The notes below the pieces were generated by a model that searched no databases, was not told where the DNA came from, and was given only the letters and a program-made list of their open reading frames with translations. This document shows positions 33,965 to 46,197 of a stretch of DNA of 64,000 nucleotides, one piece after another. Within the stretch, counting starts at the first letter, position 1. Every line of letters begins with the position of its first letter. The DNA comes from Cyclospora cayetanensis (Eukaryota > Apicomplexa > Conoidasida > Eucoccidiorida > Eimeriidae), in the NCBI RefSeq assembly GCF_002999335.1, contig NW_020312763.1, forward strand, positions 248,001 through 312,000, in the 5' to 3' direction. The translations under genes and the position numbers were made by a program.

Positions 33965-36900
33965 ATGGGACGGGCTCAGCAGCGAAAGAAGAAGGGGAAG
34001 GAGAGGCTGGATCGGTACTATCACCTGGCTAAGGAGCAGGGGTTTAGAGCTAGGAGTGCCTTCAAGCTGATTCAGCTAGCTCAGAAGTATGACCTCTTCA
34101 CGAACTGCAGGTAAAGTGTGCGCTGGGCAGGCGGGGGCGGTGCTGTAGGCAGGGCAGGTGCGTGCGAGGGAGTTTAGCGCCTATTCCCGGTGTAGGGCTA
34201 GGCGTAAGTCTGCAGCGAGACGCATCAATCTGCCGACCATGAGCACCATGATGAAGGCACTTGCTGGACTTACGAAGCACGAGGGGGGGTCACGGCTTGT
34301 GCCCTGTTGTTGTTTCGCTGTTGCGCCTTGTGGCGACAGAGTGCCGCGCTGTAATTCCTTCTGTGGTGCGTGCTCTGCGTCTGTTCATGTTCTCAGAGTT
34401 GCTGTAGATCTTTGCGCTGCTCCAGGGGGTTGGTTGCAGGTCTGCGCACGGCACATGCCGCTCTCGAGCCTAGTTGTTGGCGTCGACTTGGCCCCCATCC
34501 AACCCATCAAAGGTTGCACTACGTTCCAGTCCGATATCACGACGCAGGATTGTCGCAACAGGCTCAGGAAGCTTTTGCAGGTGCGGAGAAAAGAGCGTCT
34601 CTGGGACGTTTTGCGGATCAAAGGGAGGCGGAGGGGAAGCGTGTTTACAGTGCTGCTTGCGTTGCTGGCGTGTTTGCATTGTGTCACCGGGTGAGGAGGA
34701 ATGGAGGGTTCTGCTTGAGCGGCTGTTGCTCGTGTGTCGCAGGGTCATGAGGCGGACTTGTTTCTTCACGATGGATCCCCGAACATGGGAATGGATTGGA
34801 GTATTGACGCCTTCAACCAGAATGTTTTGGTGTTGCATGCGGCACACTTGGCGTGCGACTTTCTGAGGCGAGGGGGCCTTTTCGTGTCGAAGGTTTTCCG
34901 CTCCTCGGATTACGCGTCTCTGCTGTATGTACTGCAGCAGCTCTTCACGAGAGTAGAAGCCACGAAGCCTCAGGCGTCCAGGAACGTGTCTGCAGAGATC
35001 TTCGTGGTGTGCAAAGGCTTCAAAAAGCCAGACGTGATCGACTCCAGACTCTTCGACCCCAAGTTCGCGTTTCTAGCAGTAGACGAAGAGCCGGAGGAAG
35101 GCGCTGCCTCGGGGCATGCAGACGCTTCTTCCCGAGGCGCAGAGGGCAAAGAGGCCTTCGAGGCAGGAGGGGCTGTTGTGCCAGCGAAGGCGAAAGTCAA
35201 GCTGTCAGAGGCTTTGAAAATCGCGCAAAAGAGGAACCGCGGGGGGTACTCCAAGGATGACGGAGGGTACAAGGTGCTGGCGGTTAGGGAGTTTCTCGAG
35301 ACAAGTTCTCCTGTAGAGACTCTTCTTGGCGCCTCGGAGCTGAGGGCTGTTCTGCCCGGAGAGGCAAGGCTTTGCGATCTCACACAGCGCGTGCTGTCTC
35401 ACCCGCTAACAACGCCTGAGGTGAAAGACTTGTGGGGAGACCTCAAGGTGCTAGGAAAGCGCGACATTTTGACGTTGCTGAAATGGCGCTTCAAAATCCG
35501 CAGAGACTTCGCCTTGCAGGAGAAACGCCAGCAGACAAAGGGTGGAGGGACTGCGGATGCACAAGCGCACGACGGGGCAGGCGAAGACGAAGATGTGGCA
35601 CACGACCTCGATGAGGTGCGCATGCATGCTCTCAAAAGATCCATTGGGTGCAGGTGGCTGTACATCCTTCGGCCTAGAGGGATGCGGGCTAGTGCAGGTG
35701 GCTATGCAGTGCGGGGGGTTATCTAAAGAGAAGTTTGAGGCGCAATTAGCGGCGTCTGAGTGGCGTTAGTTGCGTTGGTAGAAGGGGCGGAGGAAGGCTG
35801 CTTCGATCATATGGGGTCTTGGCTGGCGCCGCTTTCCCTCCGCGATGTAATTACGTTTTTCTACACTTCCGCTCTATTTGTCAAGCGTCCTTTATCGCCG
35901 GCTTGCCTCCTGGCAGGCGTGCGCTCATGCAGCGCTTATTTGCGAAGCCCGATGCTGCGAATCGCTCATCTTGTGTGGCATGTATGCGGGATGCAGAAGC
36001 TCGCCACTCTGCATTCGGAGGCATCTCGTCTTGCGCAGAGGCAGCAGCGGAAGGCTGCGAAGCGCCAGCGCTTATTGCAGACGAAGCAGCAGTTCTCTCG
36101 CAATGCGTTTGCGGCATCTGAGAGAGATCCTGATCTCTTTAGGATGGACAAACAGACAGTGGATGCTTTGGCTAAGGAACCAGCATACGTGGACGCTCAG
36201 CTGCTGCTGACAGGCGACGCGACTGGGGAGGGTACCCTTCCCTTTGTGGAAAGCCTTGGCGTCCGCAAAGGGGGCGGAAAAGAACTGTCAGACGCGCTTG
36301 CAGATGCCACAGACAGCGATTCAGATTTAGACGCTCTTGACAGGTAGGCATCTTACAGGCCGCAGCCAAAGAAGAAGGGGGGCTGCAGAAAGTGCAGACT
36401 TTTTGCAGGTGCTCATTTTGCCAAGCAGCAGGGAGGCTTGGTAAAGGCACATACTGTTTGTGGGTGACTGCTGCGGCTGCTGTTGCCGTGGTGGCTCCCA
36501 TAGTCATGGAGATGCTCTTGCAGCGCTCCGACACACTTGCACATACACACGTGCACATACACACTTGCACATACACATTTGCACATACACACCCTTGCAC
36601 ATACACACCCTTGCACATACACACCCTTGCACATACATACCCTTGCACATACACACCCTTGCACGTACACACCCTTGCACATACACACCCTTGCACATAC
36701 ACACACATACGCAGACACACTTAAACCCATTTACACACTTATACATATACACACAGACACACAGTTACACACGTACACATGGAAAAATCGGGTGGCTGTG
36801 GTTGCTGCTGGTGGTGCATTGTTTTCGACAGAATGGAAGTTGACTTGGAGGTTGGTATGCGGCTCCGTGCGCTGGCAGCCGCTGAGAAGGGCGGGGGGAA

Positions 36901-39900
36901 GGCTGCGAAGAAAGAGACGCGAAGGGCACGCGTGCTCGCGGAGAAGGCCGAGGAAATGCGAGCCGCTGTTGCAGATCTGCAGAGCAGATCTCTGGAGCAT
37001 TTGGCTAGAGAAAGACAAGCAGACGAAATGTCTGACACAGATGAAGAGGAGGAAGATAGAAAAGCAGCGAGCCACGGCGGGGGGTCCGCTGAGAAGGGGA
37101 CTCAACAGGAAGAATTGCACGAATACATTGGTGAGCTGGCTTTTTGCAACGCAACTGCATGCCCTACCCCAGAACCTTGGAAAGCTTCCGTGTGCCTTTA
37201 TTTTCCTACGCTACATACGTCCTGTAGAGGAATGGAATGCAGATCTGGAGTGGTGAGGGTGTATAGGGGAAAGAGACTGGGCTACGTAACTGCAGCTGCG
37301 GCTACCCAGTCACTCTTTGGCGCCACGTTTGAGACCCCTGCTTCGCGAATTGCGCACTGCAGACGAGGAGCTACCCGTCGCTGTTGTTGGCGCCAAAGCG
37401 GCAGGTTCGAAGCCAAGCAGCAGCGGCCGTTTACCGTTAGCAGCAGCAGCTAAGCAGGGTGCAGCGGCGGGTAGGGAGGAAAAGGCCGCCGAGCGATGGT
37501 TTAGCCAGTCTCTCTTCTCGGTTGCAACTGCGAACGAGCTCGCGGATAGCCTTTTGACTGAGGAGTTCGATCCTGTAGTGCCGCAGCCGCGACACCAGGA
37601 AGGGAAACAGCAGCAGGATGAAGAGCGCGACGTCGAGATCAAAGAGCTTAGCGAAGCAGACATTCCCCAGATACCCCTTTCCGACAAGCAAAAGCGGCAG
37701 CAGCAAAGGCGCAAGGAGGAGGAGAAGAAAGCAGCACGGGCGGCAAAAGCGGCAGCGAACGGAGTGGTCGATGACGTAGTAGGCGCAGATGATGGCCAGC
37801 AGAAGTGAGCGGGTGTAATGACGGTTTGCCTCTTGCCTGTTTCTCCTCCGCAGGCTGATTCTTGGGGGTCTGAGTCTGGCGCCTTTAACTAAAGGCACTT
37901 TCGCTCTTACTTCTCAGTGGCACACGGCGCGTCTTGCAGACTTTCCTTCAAGCAGAGTGGTCCTTTTGGGGGCTTGCAGCGGACGAATGGCCTTTAGGGG
38001 GCGTTTTCTTTGCATGGCCAGAGAGCCCTTATTCCTTGCAGCGATAGCACCCTTGTACGGCGCATCTCTGTTGAGCCTGTCTGCTCTCTGGATCGTCGGC
38101 AGGGTGCCTCAGCCTTGCGTGACGCGCCGCAGCCGTGCGTTGCGTTCAGTACGTGTTTTGACTCCACGCCTTCGGAGTGTCTTGCGCTGAGTGTCTCCAG
38201 AATAGAAGAGGTTCCAGCTGCGACGTTTGAGCCTCCTCGAGGCGCAGAGGAGGCTGCAGAGTTTGAGGCCATGGGAGCCATGTTGATTCGCCGCTCGTCT
38301 CGCATGGACCTTATTGATGGCGCATACAACAGATATGCGTTCAATGATGATGAGCTCCCGGACTGGTGTGTCTGAGAAGATGCGTAGCGAACTCGCCTGT
38401 CCTCATGAATTGTCTGGCAGAGAGGCGCCTAGGTGTTCTCCGCCGTGTATAGCGCAGTTTTGTAGGCGAGCGCTGGCTTTGATGAAGGGGAGGACCTTGC
38501 CTTCTTGCGAGGAAGGACGAACTGCATGCAGCCGTTTTCCCTGCTCCAGAACGGTAACAGAAGAAACCAGCACCGAGCTGCAGAGGGGGCTACGCGGCAG
38601 CGGTGCGTTGGCTGCTCTGCTGGCATTTATGCGCAGGTTTGTGCTGGACGAAGAGAAACACAACAAGCCCGAGTTGCCAGTTACCAAGGAACTGATGCAG
38701 GAATACAAACAAAAAATAAAGGAAATTAACGCACGGCCCATCCGAAAGGTTCGCTGAAGCAGCACGCGCAGTTTAGCATCGCATGCAGCGCGACACGCCT
38801 ATTCGGCCTGTGTGCTGCTGGCTACTGCGTCCGTAATGCGCATGCATCTTGATGGCCTTGCTTCCTGCTACCTACCCAGTGACTCGTGTCTGCTCGCCGC
38901 GCCTCGTATTGGCGGCTCTTTTCACATTGCGACGCGCGCACTTCTCGGATTGCTAACGCGCTCCGTGTGCTGCAGCCGTGTAGGCATGCAAATGGACTCC
39001 CGGGTGCATATCTTTGAAGTGCTGTCTATTTCTCAGTTTGCTCCTTGTGTCGGTGTGTGCTCAGGTGCGAGAAGCGGCGGCGCGAAAGAAGAAGAGGGCG
39101 CAACGTATCTTGGAAAAAATGAAGCGCCAGGCTCAGGGCATTGCTAATAGTGCAGAACTTTCCGAGGCAGGCAAGGCGAAAGCAATAGCGCGCCTATCGA
39201 AGAAGGCCAGGCAAGGTACGCAGCTTGCAACTCTTAAATTCGGGATAGATCCACAGGGAAGTAAGCCCTTAATGTGCTTACTGCTTGCCCTGCCTCCGCA
39301 GTGCGTGTTCATTTCAAGGGTGTTGGTTGTCTGTTCGCTAGTGGGGAATTCAAGCGGCATTTTACAACCTAGCAGAGGTCGCTCTGAGAGGCAGTATCTA
39401 GGCTGTATGTAGGAGTTCTCCTGAAGGCTTAAAGGGTCGTCAGTACTCTAGTAGAGAGGCTTTTCGCAAGGGGCTGGGAGGTGCCTTTCTACTATTCGGA
39501 CAGCGCGACAAGAGCGCTCCGACTGTATCCCCTCCCTCTCAACGGAGATGAGTCTCTCTTTCTCTCTTTGAAAAGGACAACATGTCTGGGGTAATAGAGC
39601 GCCTCATGCCATCGTGAACAACTTTGCGCCTTGGCGCGGTGCTGTGTGCGTCCTTGTGCTTGTCGGGCATTGCCTGCGCCGCGCTGTTTGTTGGCTGCCG
39701 CTGCCTCTCCGCTTGTACATCGAAGGGGGTGTTTTTTCTGTCTGGTGTTGTCTGCTCTTTCTGTGCGAGCAGCGACGGCGCGGAAGGAGAAGGCGCTTGT
39801 GGTGTCGAGACGGGTAGGAGGGGGGAAAGCCACCCAGAAGGCGCAGGGAGGCAAGGGGGGCGCGCGTGCCGTAAAACTGGTAGACCGACGTCTCAAGAAG

Positions 39901-40005
39901 GACAAGAGAGCTATGCTGAAGGCTCAGGCAAAGGGCAAGGGCAAATTTGCAAATAAGGGTGGAAAAAGAGGCCAACAAAAGAGGAAAGGGAAGAAGCGGT
40001 TTTGA
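33965..40005 (+). CDS. SPB1: SPB1/FTSJ3-type pre-rRNA 2'-O-ribose methyltransferase, 10 exons
   Basis: Exons 33965-34110, 34397-34580, 34743-35615, 35997-36343, 36832-37130, 37363-37804, 38201-38365, 38637-38748, 39065-39215 and 39773-40005 keep frame and sum to 983 aa. SPB1 is a nucleolar enzyme that methylates 25S/28S rRNA in the A-loop during large-subunit assembly. The N-terminal RrmJ/FtsJ domain has the SAM motif [13 protein letters not shown] and all four catalytic residues, K34-D120-K160-E195 ([25 protein letters not shown]). Splicing repeatedly rebuilds family motifs: [12 protein letters not shown] joined to [18 protein letters not shown], and INARPIRK joined to [13 protein letters not shown]. 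The middle has the WFSQSLF element and acidic blocks; the C-terminus ([16 protein letters not shown]) is highly basic, as in yeast Spb1. Amino-acid runs are short. Intron 4 carries a 16-bp tandem repeat. Confidence 0.93.
36532..36778. repeat. 16-bp tandem repeat in SPB1 intron 4
   Basis: About nine copies of a unit close to ACACCCTTGCACATAC, flanked on both sides by looser CA-rich repeats, occupy the intron between 36344 and 36831. The tract is open in several frames on both strands and explains the His/Thr/Tyr and Cys/Val reading frames found there. Confidence 0.92.
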
Positions 40006-41899
40006 GGGAGACGCGCACATTCAGCGGAGGCGGACACGCTGAGAGGAAAGCCTCGTGTTACGTTACGGGCTTTTTCTCGCTCGTCTTGCTTCCCTTTCTC
40101 CCTTTTATTGCTGGTGTAGCAGCGCCTGTCTGCAGACTTGAGCTGCCTCACGACTTTTCATTGGCAACTGCGTAGTGTATGCATGCAGTACGGTGGTGAG
40201 TCGACTTACATATTGAAACACCCCACGGGGCGTTTTAATATGAGGGCTATTGTAGGGGGTGTCCTGTGCTGTAGCTAGAGGGCCAGCGTCTATCTCGTGC
40301 TCAAGGCACGGGGTTCTGTGTCGACTGGAAGCCACTATCGATCTCCCGTTTTCTTTTAGCGTTCTGCATGCTCGAGATGTGAACATCGAGAGAGACACTA
40401 CCCAACCTTGAGGGCTTTCCCCACGCGAGCCCCCCGTAGGGAGTCTTTGCGTTTTGTGCCAACTGCGTGGTAGAGGAGCCGCGACGCACCCCCCTCTCTT
40501 TTCTTGTGAGGTCGCGAGCACTGTAAATGCAATATGTATATCATGTATATACACATCTCCTGGGTGCTCCTCACGGCGGGAAAAGCTTCGGACACCTCAG
40601 TCCTTGCGGAGCAGAGAAGGCCTCTGCTCTGCAGACTTCGGAGGGAAGGGGCGCACTGTGTGCAGACGTTTGAGAGAGCCTTCCGCGGAAATAGTCTCGT
40701 GCCTTGCCGCAATAGGCGAGAGGAGGACAGGCGGCTCCTAACGCGTGGCTCTCGTGAGGGATAGGAGGCCAAGGGCCTCAAGAAAACGTCTTTAAGACGC
40801 ACGAACTTCACGTAAAGACACCCCTAGATTCCAAAATGTGTCGTGTAGAGGGAGTGGCGGGAGCCGATGGGGGCTACCCGGGTGACCTCTCAGGGAAATG
40901 CGTTCGGAGAGTGGAATAGAGGTCCGAGCTCTACAAAGAAAGCCGGCTGGAGGGGACACGATGTGTCTCCGATAGTTTTATTTTGCGGAGTGCGAACAGC
41001 ACAAAAACAGTGGAGTTGTTGTACAACCCTTCAACTCTGATGCGCCTTCCTCCCCCCGGAAACGCCCCCCCTTCCCGCCGTCCATGCGCCTGGCCCCCAA
41101 AGTTGCCTGAGCCAGGCACAGCCGTCCTATCGATGGCTGCGTTTTGCGCTGTTTCTGCGAGGGTTCGACACCCTTTTTTGTGTGTATGCTGCATAGATTC
41201 GTTGCAAGTTGCGGAGATTCGTGCATTGTGGGATATTGGTGCTTTCTCGGATCGCGCGCGCACAGCAGCGGGAGGGTCATCTTAAGGGCAATCGTCAGCG
41301 CTTACTTCGCTTTCCCGGGGTAGCAGCCGCTGCCAACGAGCCGCAGGAGAGCTTTCGATCTCCCTGCACAGTATGGCGTATTTTGTTTATCACCTGCCGC
41401 GGGTAGATCCCTAAAGGCCCTTATGACGACAAGCGGCGCGCAGCATCCACACAGGGCACAACTGAAAAAGACAGCACCACAGCGGCTGCGGGTTCTCGAA
41501 GACAGCAAGCGAGTGGCATAGGGTCTTACTCGGCGAAGTGCTCCCCTTTTCTTTTCGCTTATCCGAAATTACCGAGAGAGGTGTACCCCAGGGAGCGTTT
41601 TGCTGCGGCCGATAGGCTGCCGCTCTCCGGATAGTACCATCGGCACGACGAGGCCTCTCCCCTCGACTGCCCTTTCGGAGCCTTTTTCTCCCCGCTTCCC
41701 CCCTTTCCCGCTTCCTTTTGCCTTTTGAAGAGTGCTCAGCGCTGGCTTTCCGACGGTGCAGAGGCTGCCGCGGCAAACTGGGGAAGGGTTGCTCTGCGAG
41801 GCGCTCCTCCCTAGAGACGCCTGAGCCTGAGCAGCCATCCGTCCTGGTCAGGGGTTGCCAAGAAGGGAAGCGAGGATTCTCGCTCTGCAGAGAGGCGCA
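40006..41899. other. Intergenic between SPB1 and the TMEM87-like gene
   Basis: No recognisable gene. Both neighbours are on the plus strand, so the region contains the 3' end of SPB1 transcripts and the promoter of the next gene. GC-rich open stretches on the minus strand (41411-42115) are shadows running antisense into the next coding exon. Confidence 0.6.
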
Positions 41900-44800
41900 A
41901 TGCAGCTCGCACAACCTTCGCGCTCGAGGGAGGCTCCAACTCGACGCCCCCAGCAGCCTTTGCTCTCCCCCCTCGGCCCTCGCCACGATGTCGGATCGTT
42001 TGAAGTAGCAGCCCAATGTTTTGGGGGGAAGGCAAAAGTGGCGGGAAGAAGCGCATCCAGCAGCCTCTCTGTGGGGAGGAGCAGCGCCGCAAGGGAGCCC
42101 TCTGTGGGGGGGCAAGCGCTGCTTCTTTCGGTGTGCGTCGTTTTTCTGCTTTTTGCGGGAAGCGCTTCAAGCCAGACCGTCACGTTTCGAGACTTGGGAG
42201 TGCCTGCGTCGGAATCTCTGCGTCACGACCCCAACGCCTTTTTCATCTACGGCTCGAATGTGAAGTTCGTGTTTCCGAAGGAGGCTGTGGGGAAGCACAA
42301 CGTCGTGCGCATCAAGAACCTGCGGCTCTCGCAGGCAAGCAGCGCGGAAATCGAGCAGATGCGCGCGCAAGACTTGCTGGCGAGACTGGCACCAAGCAGC
42401 AGCGCGCAGAAAGCCCTTCTGGACGTCTCCCCCGCTGGGATCGAAGTTGTTCTGATCAAGTACAGGCAGCTGAGACGGATGCTGACGGAGCCTGCGCCTT
42501 TCCCCTTCTGTTGCCACGGCATGCCCTTCAGTCCTGAGAAACCTTTCGTTCCGACGGCAGAGTGCCCCTATCCGAATGCTATGAGGCGCATTTTCTGGAG
42601 CAGAAGGCCGACTTACCAGCTCCAAGAGCCTCAGCAGACGCCGTCTCCGGAGCAGCACGACTCAATCCTGCAGTACGATGGCGAAGAAATCTATGTGCGT
42701 CCTGTCGCGCTGGCGGGGTCTGCCGATGCGGAGAAGGAGTTCACATTTGCTGTGCGAGACTCGGATATCTACTTCCTAGTCACTGCCAACTGCGGCCCTT
42801 TGAGTGATCTCACCTTCGAGGGAGAGATCTCCGTCTCGAACGCCTACGGCAAGCTCCCCGGATACGAGTACTCCGGCTTCCTGTGCGACTTGGCCTGTGT
42901 CGTCGCATACGCCGTCTTGTCGCTCGTCTGGGGAGTCTGCTTGCTCAGGCAAAAAAAGAACCTCATCCCCTTCCACTACTGCCTGGGGGGCGTTTGTCTT
43001 CTTGGCCTCCTGGAGAGTGCAGCAGAGCTCGCCAGCCTCTACATCTGGAATTTCTACGAGCCAAGCAGACCCCTCATTTGCCTCTCCATTGCGCTCTGCG
43101 TGCTCAAAAACATCTCCGCCTACGTATTAGTCCTCCTAGGCGCAATTGGATGGAGCATCACCAGACCGTCGCTCGACAGGCCCACTCGGTACAAGATACA
43201 GCTCATCGTGTTTACGTATATTCTGTTTGATTCGTTGAGGTAGGGAGCAGCAGCAAACTACTGCACGGATTTATCTTGTCAGGGGGGGAGGGGAGAACGG
43301 GGGGGGAGAAGGAAGGCAGGAAGTGCATGAATGCTCTTCGACGCCCACATCTTCCTCCCCATCAGTCGCTGCAGGATCTGCGCTTGCATCGCTGTAGGGG
43401 GGATTAGGGGGGGCGATTTGTTTCGCGCATGCATGGGATAATAGGAAGGTCAGAAGCGTGCAACACACGCACACAGGCGAGCTATGTGGCGGCCATACAA
43501 GACTGGGCAAAACAGGAGATCTCGTTTTTCGTAAATGTATGTTGTTGTTCTGTGCGCGCAGACAGCTCTCCAATGCATACGACAACAGCGGCACTTTTTC
43601 GTTGCTTCGGAGTCTCATTGTGCTGCTGCCCATCAGCGTGCTGAACGTGGTTGTCTTTTATTGGATTTTTTCGGCGTTGCATGACAACATTGAGGTCTGC
43701 TTACCTTAAGGTTGCTGTGTGGGCATATTTTTGAGCACTTTATTTAGCGCCTTCCGCTGTCTTGGGACGGTGGAAACAGACAGAGACTTCGCAACTCAAA
43801 GCACAGCCACTCGGCTGTGCTTTGAGTTGTCTCCAAAGTACAGGGCAGCGTGGAACCTGCGTTGAGCATCCTCCTGGATATACGTGCTGCTCAAGCTGCA
43901 TCCATGCATGCATGCGCTCCTCACATAGCCATCCGCTGGATGCCTTGTGCTTCCGCCTTCTTCCCTCTTTTGATGATGCCTCTCTTGCGATATTGGCTTC
44001 GCGCTATCCCTGAGCGCGCTCGTGTCTGCTGCGACGGTGCTCTATGCAGCTGCTTACCCGAGAGAAACAGTACGAGAAGCTCCTCATCTACAGACGTCTC
44101 TTTTGTGTTTTGTTTGGTGGACTCTTTCTTGCCACGGGAATTTTGGTGCTCCAACTCTACGCTGCAGCTCTCGTGAGACGAAAGGCCCCTTTGGACGTAG
44201 CTGCACACTTACCGCGCGCAGGCTCTATCGAATAAGCAATCTCGCCGACCCTTATTTTACAGTGTATGTATCTGTAATACACAGAGTATATATATATATA
44301 AGTATCTCTAGTACTTGTACATGTGTTATATACATTTCCATATATGTATGTATGTATCCACAGTCAATGCATTTCTCCCACGCACGTTGTTTGAAAACTC
44401 ACTCTGCGCTGTGCTGTGCTAGCGTCGAAAAATACCAATGTGTCCGTTTGCTGGTGTGCCTTTGGAAGCGGGGGGGCGAGCATTGGTCGGCATGCGTCGT
44501 GTGTATTTGACCCTTCGGTTCCTGAGCTGCCTTCCCATTTACGCGCGCGTCTGACGTATATGCTTTCTTGCGCGCTGTATTTTTTTTCTTAGGACCCCTC
44601 AGATAGGTGGCAGTATCAAGCGGTACTGGCTGATGGGCTTCCACGGGTGTTATTTTTGTTGTTGGTGCTGTCTTTGATGCTCATCTGGAGGCCACATGTG
44701 CACTCCAAGAGGCAAGATATAACTGCACGCATTTAGTGTACCAATTAGGCCTGCCCATGCGTTTGTGGGGAGAGGAGGGCAGGGAAGGAATTGAGGGGCT

Positions 44801-46197
44801 CTTGTGTTTGGAGGTTTCTCTTTCTCTCTGTCTCTCGCTTTCTCTTTCTCTCTGTTTCTCTTTCTCTCTGTCTCTCCCTCTCTGTCTTTCTCTCTCGCTC
44901 TCTCTGTCTCTCTCTCTGTCTCTCTTTCTCTCTGTCTCTCCCTCTCTCTGTCTGTCTCCCTCTCTCTGTCTCTCGCTCTCTCTGTCTTTCTCTCTCGCTC
45001 TCTCTGTCTTTCTCTCTCTGTCTTTCTCTCTCGCTCTCTTTCTCTCTGCAGCTGTCGTGGCTTTAGTCTCCTTGCTGGCTTGTCTTCTCCCCCTCGCATT
45101 GATGCCACCTCGCCGTCCTCCTTTTCTCCCTCCATATTATGCTTCCCGTCTTCCCGTGCGTTGCGCGAATTCTTTCAGGCTGGCGTACTTTACAGAAATT
45201 GGGGACTCTGAGGAAGTAGAGATGCCACGACAGCAGCAAAGGGCCAAACGAGGGGTATGCTTGCGCGCGGGGAGTGTTTTCTGTGCATTGCAGCCAGGCA
45301 GAGGTGCTGCCGTATGGAGGGGAGGAGGGGAGGCAGACGTAGAAAAGGCTACTTTCATGGGGTTTGTTAGACGCGGGAAATGCCTCTTTCGGCGCATGCG
45401 CATGGCCAAAAGGTCGTGCAGTAGAGGGGCACTTGCAAACGCGCGAATGGCTGTCTCTGTGCGGGTTCTATTTGCGACACAGGGAACAGGGGCGCAGGTG
45501 TGGGGAGACGAGTTGGACTTTCATGATCACGTAAGCGCGTGCAATTTGGCGGTGTGTTTTTGACGCTGAATTGTAGAGGAGGGTGGGGTTGCACAGGGAG
45601 CGCTGCTGCGTGGTGTGAGACGCTTGGATGAGCGGGGGGTGTCTGAAGGGAGCTGTGTTTCGAGGAGGACTGCGGGGGAAGCTGTTCTTCTCGAAGCTGT
45701 GGGCACGTTCTGCTTGACGGCTGAGCCTGCCTGCGCGTTCCTGCGTTCTGGGCGCTGTGTGGCAGTTTTCGGATGAAGACTTCGAAGAGGATGCAGGCAG
45801 CCGCTTGCGTCTGGAGAGCAACATTCCAACGTTTGCTTCCATCCAAGTGGGGGGTCCTGGAGGAGGTGTTGCTGGCGAAGGTGTGGGGCAGCAGAAGGGA
45901 GGAGATCGCAGTCTCGTTCCCGCGAACGGAGTCGGCGTGGCTTGCACGGCAGCGCAAGTGGCGTCCGCTGCATGCAGAGACCAGAGGGGGCAGGGAGACA
46001 CCGCGATAGAACTGGGAACGAACCGCTTTGTAGTGGGGCTTCCCACACCTCAGGAGGCGATTTCCACGACAGAGGAGGGGCTTCAGGCGCAAGTAATCGG
46101 CAGACCGACGTTCGTACCGTCGTCAGAAGAGGGTGTCGAGGCAGGAGAGCTTCCTAGGACGGAGCCTCCTTTCGCCCCATCAAAAAGCGAGGCCTAG
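41900..46197 (+). CDS. TMEM87/GPR107-type (GOST family) seven-helix Golgi protein, 7 exons
   Basis: Exons 41900-43239, 43562-43694, 44050-44172, 44593-44711, 45179-45254, 45498-45530 and 45766-46197 keep frame and total 751 aa. GOST proteins have a lumenal beta-rich domain, then seven membrane helices, and act in Golgi trafficking. A hydrophobic segment (ALLLSVCVVFLLFAGSASS, ~73-91) serves as signal peptide after an unusually long leader. The lumenal domain follows; the helices begin at GFLCDLACVVAYAVLSLVWG. Later exons add SLLRSLIVLLPISVLNVVVF, CVLFGGLFLATGILVLQLYA and the family ending DRWQYQAVLADGLPRVLF...LIWRPHVHSKR, joined to LAYFTEIGDSEEVEM. The last matches the WRPS.NN.RFAY...DD tail of TMEM87. 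Intron 4 appears to use a GC donor (AGAG then GCAAGA). Intron 2 contains a perfect hairpin and intron 4 a CT-rich tract. The leader length and the tiny 33-base exon 6 are the weaker points. Confidence 0.85.
43792..43829. repeat. Perfect 17-bp stem, 4-base loop, in intron 2 of the TMEM87-like gene
   Basis: CAACTCAAAGCACAGCC (43792-43808) is followed by loop ACTC and the exact complement GGCTGTGCTTTGAGTTG (43813-43829). The element lies between exons 2 and 3, well away from both splice sites. No second copy is seen in the window. Confidence 0.95.
44818..45050. repeat. CT-rich tract in intron 4 of the TMEM87-like gene
   Basis: Nearly pure TCTCTC/TGTCTC/TCTTTC sequence fills half of the intron 44712-45178. 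It resembles the tract at 16714-16952 in composition. Ser/Leu-rich and Glu/Arg-rich reading frames crossing it are artefacts. Confidence 0.95.

Noticed and set aside
36500..36780. CRISPR-like array
   Set aside because: Units are contiguous with no unique spacers, and the context is an intron of a eukaryotic gene.
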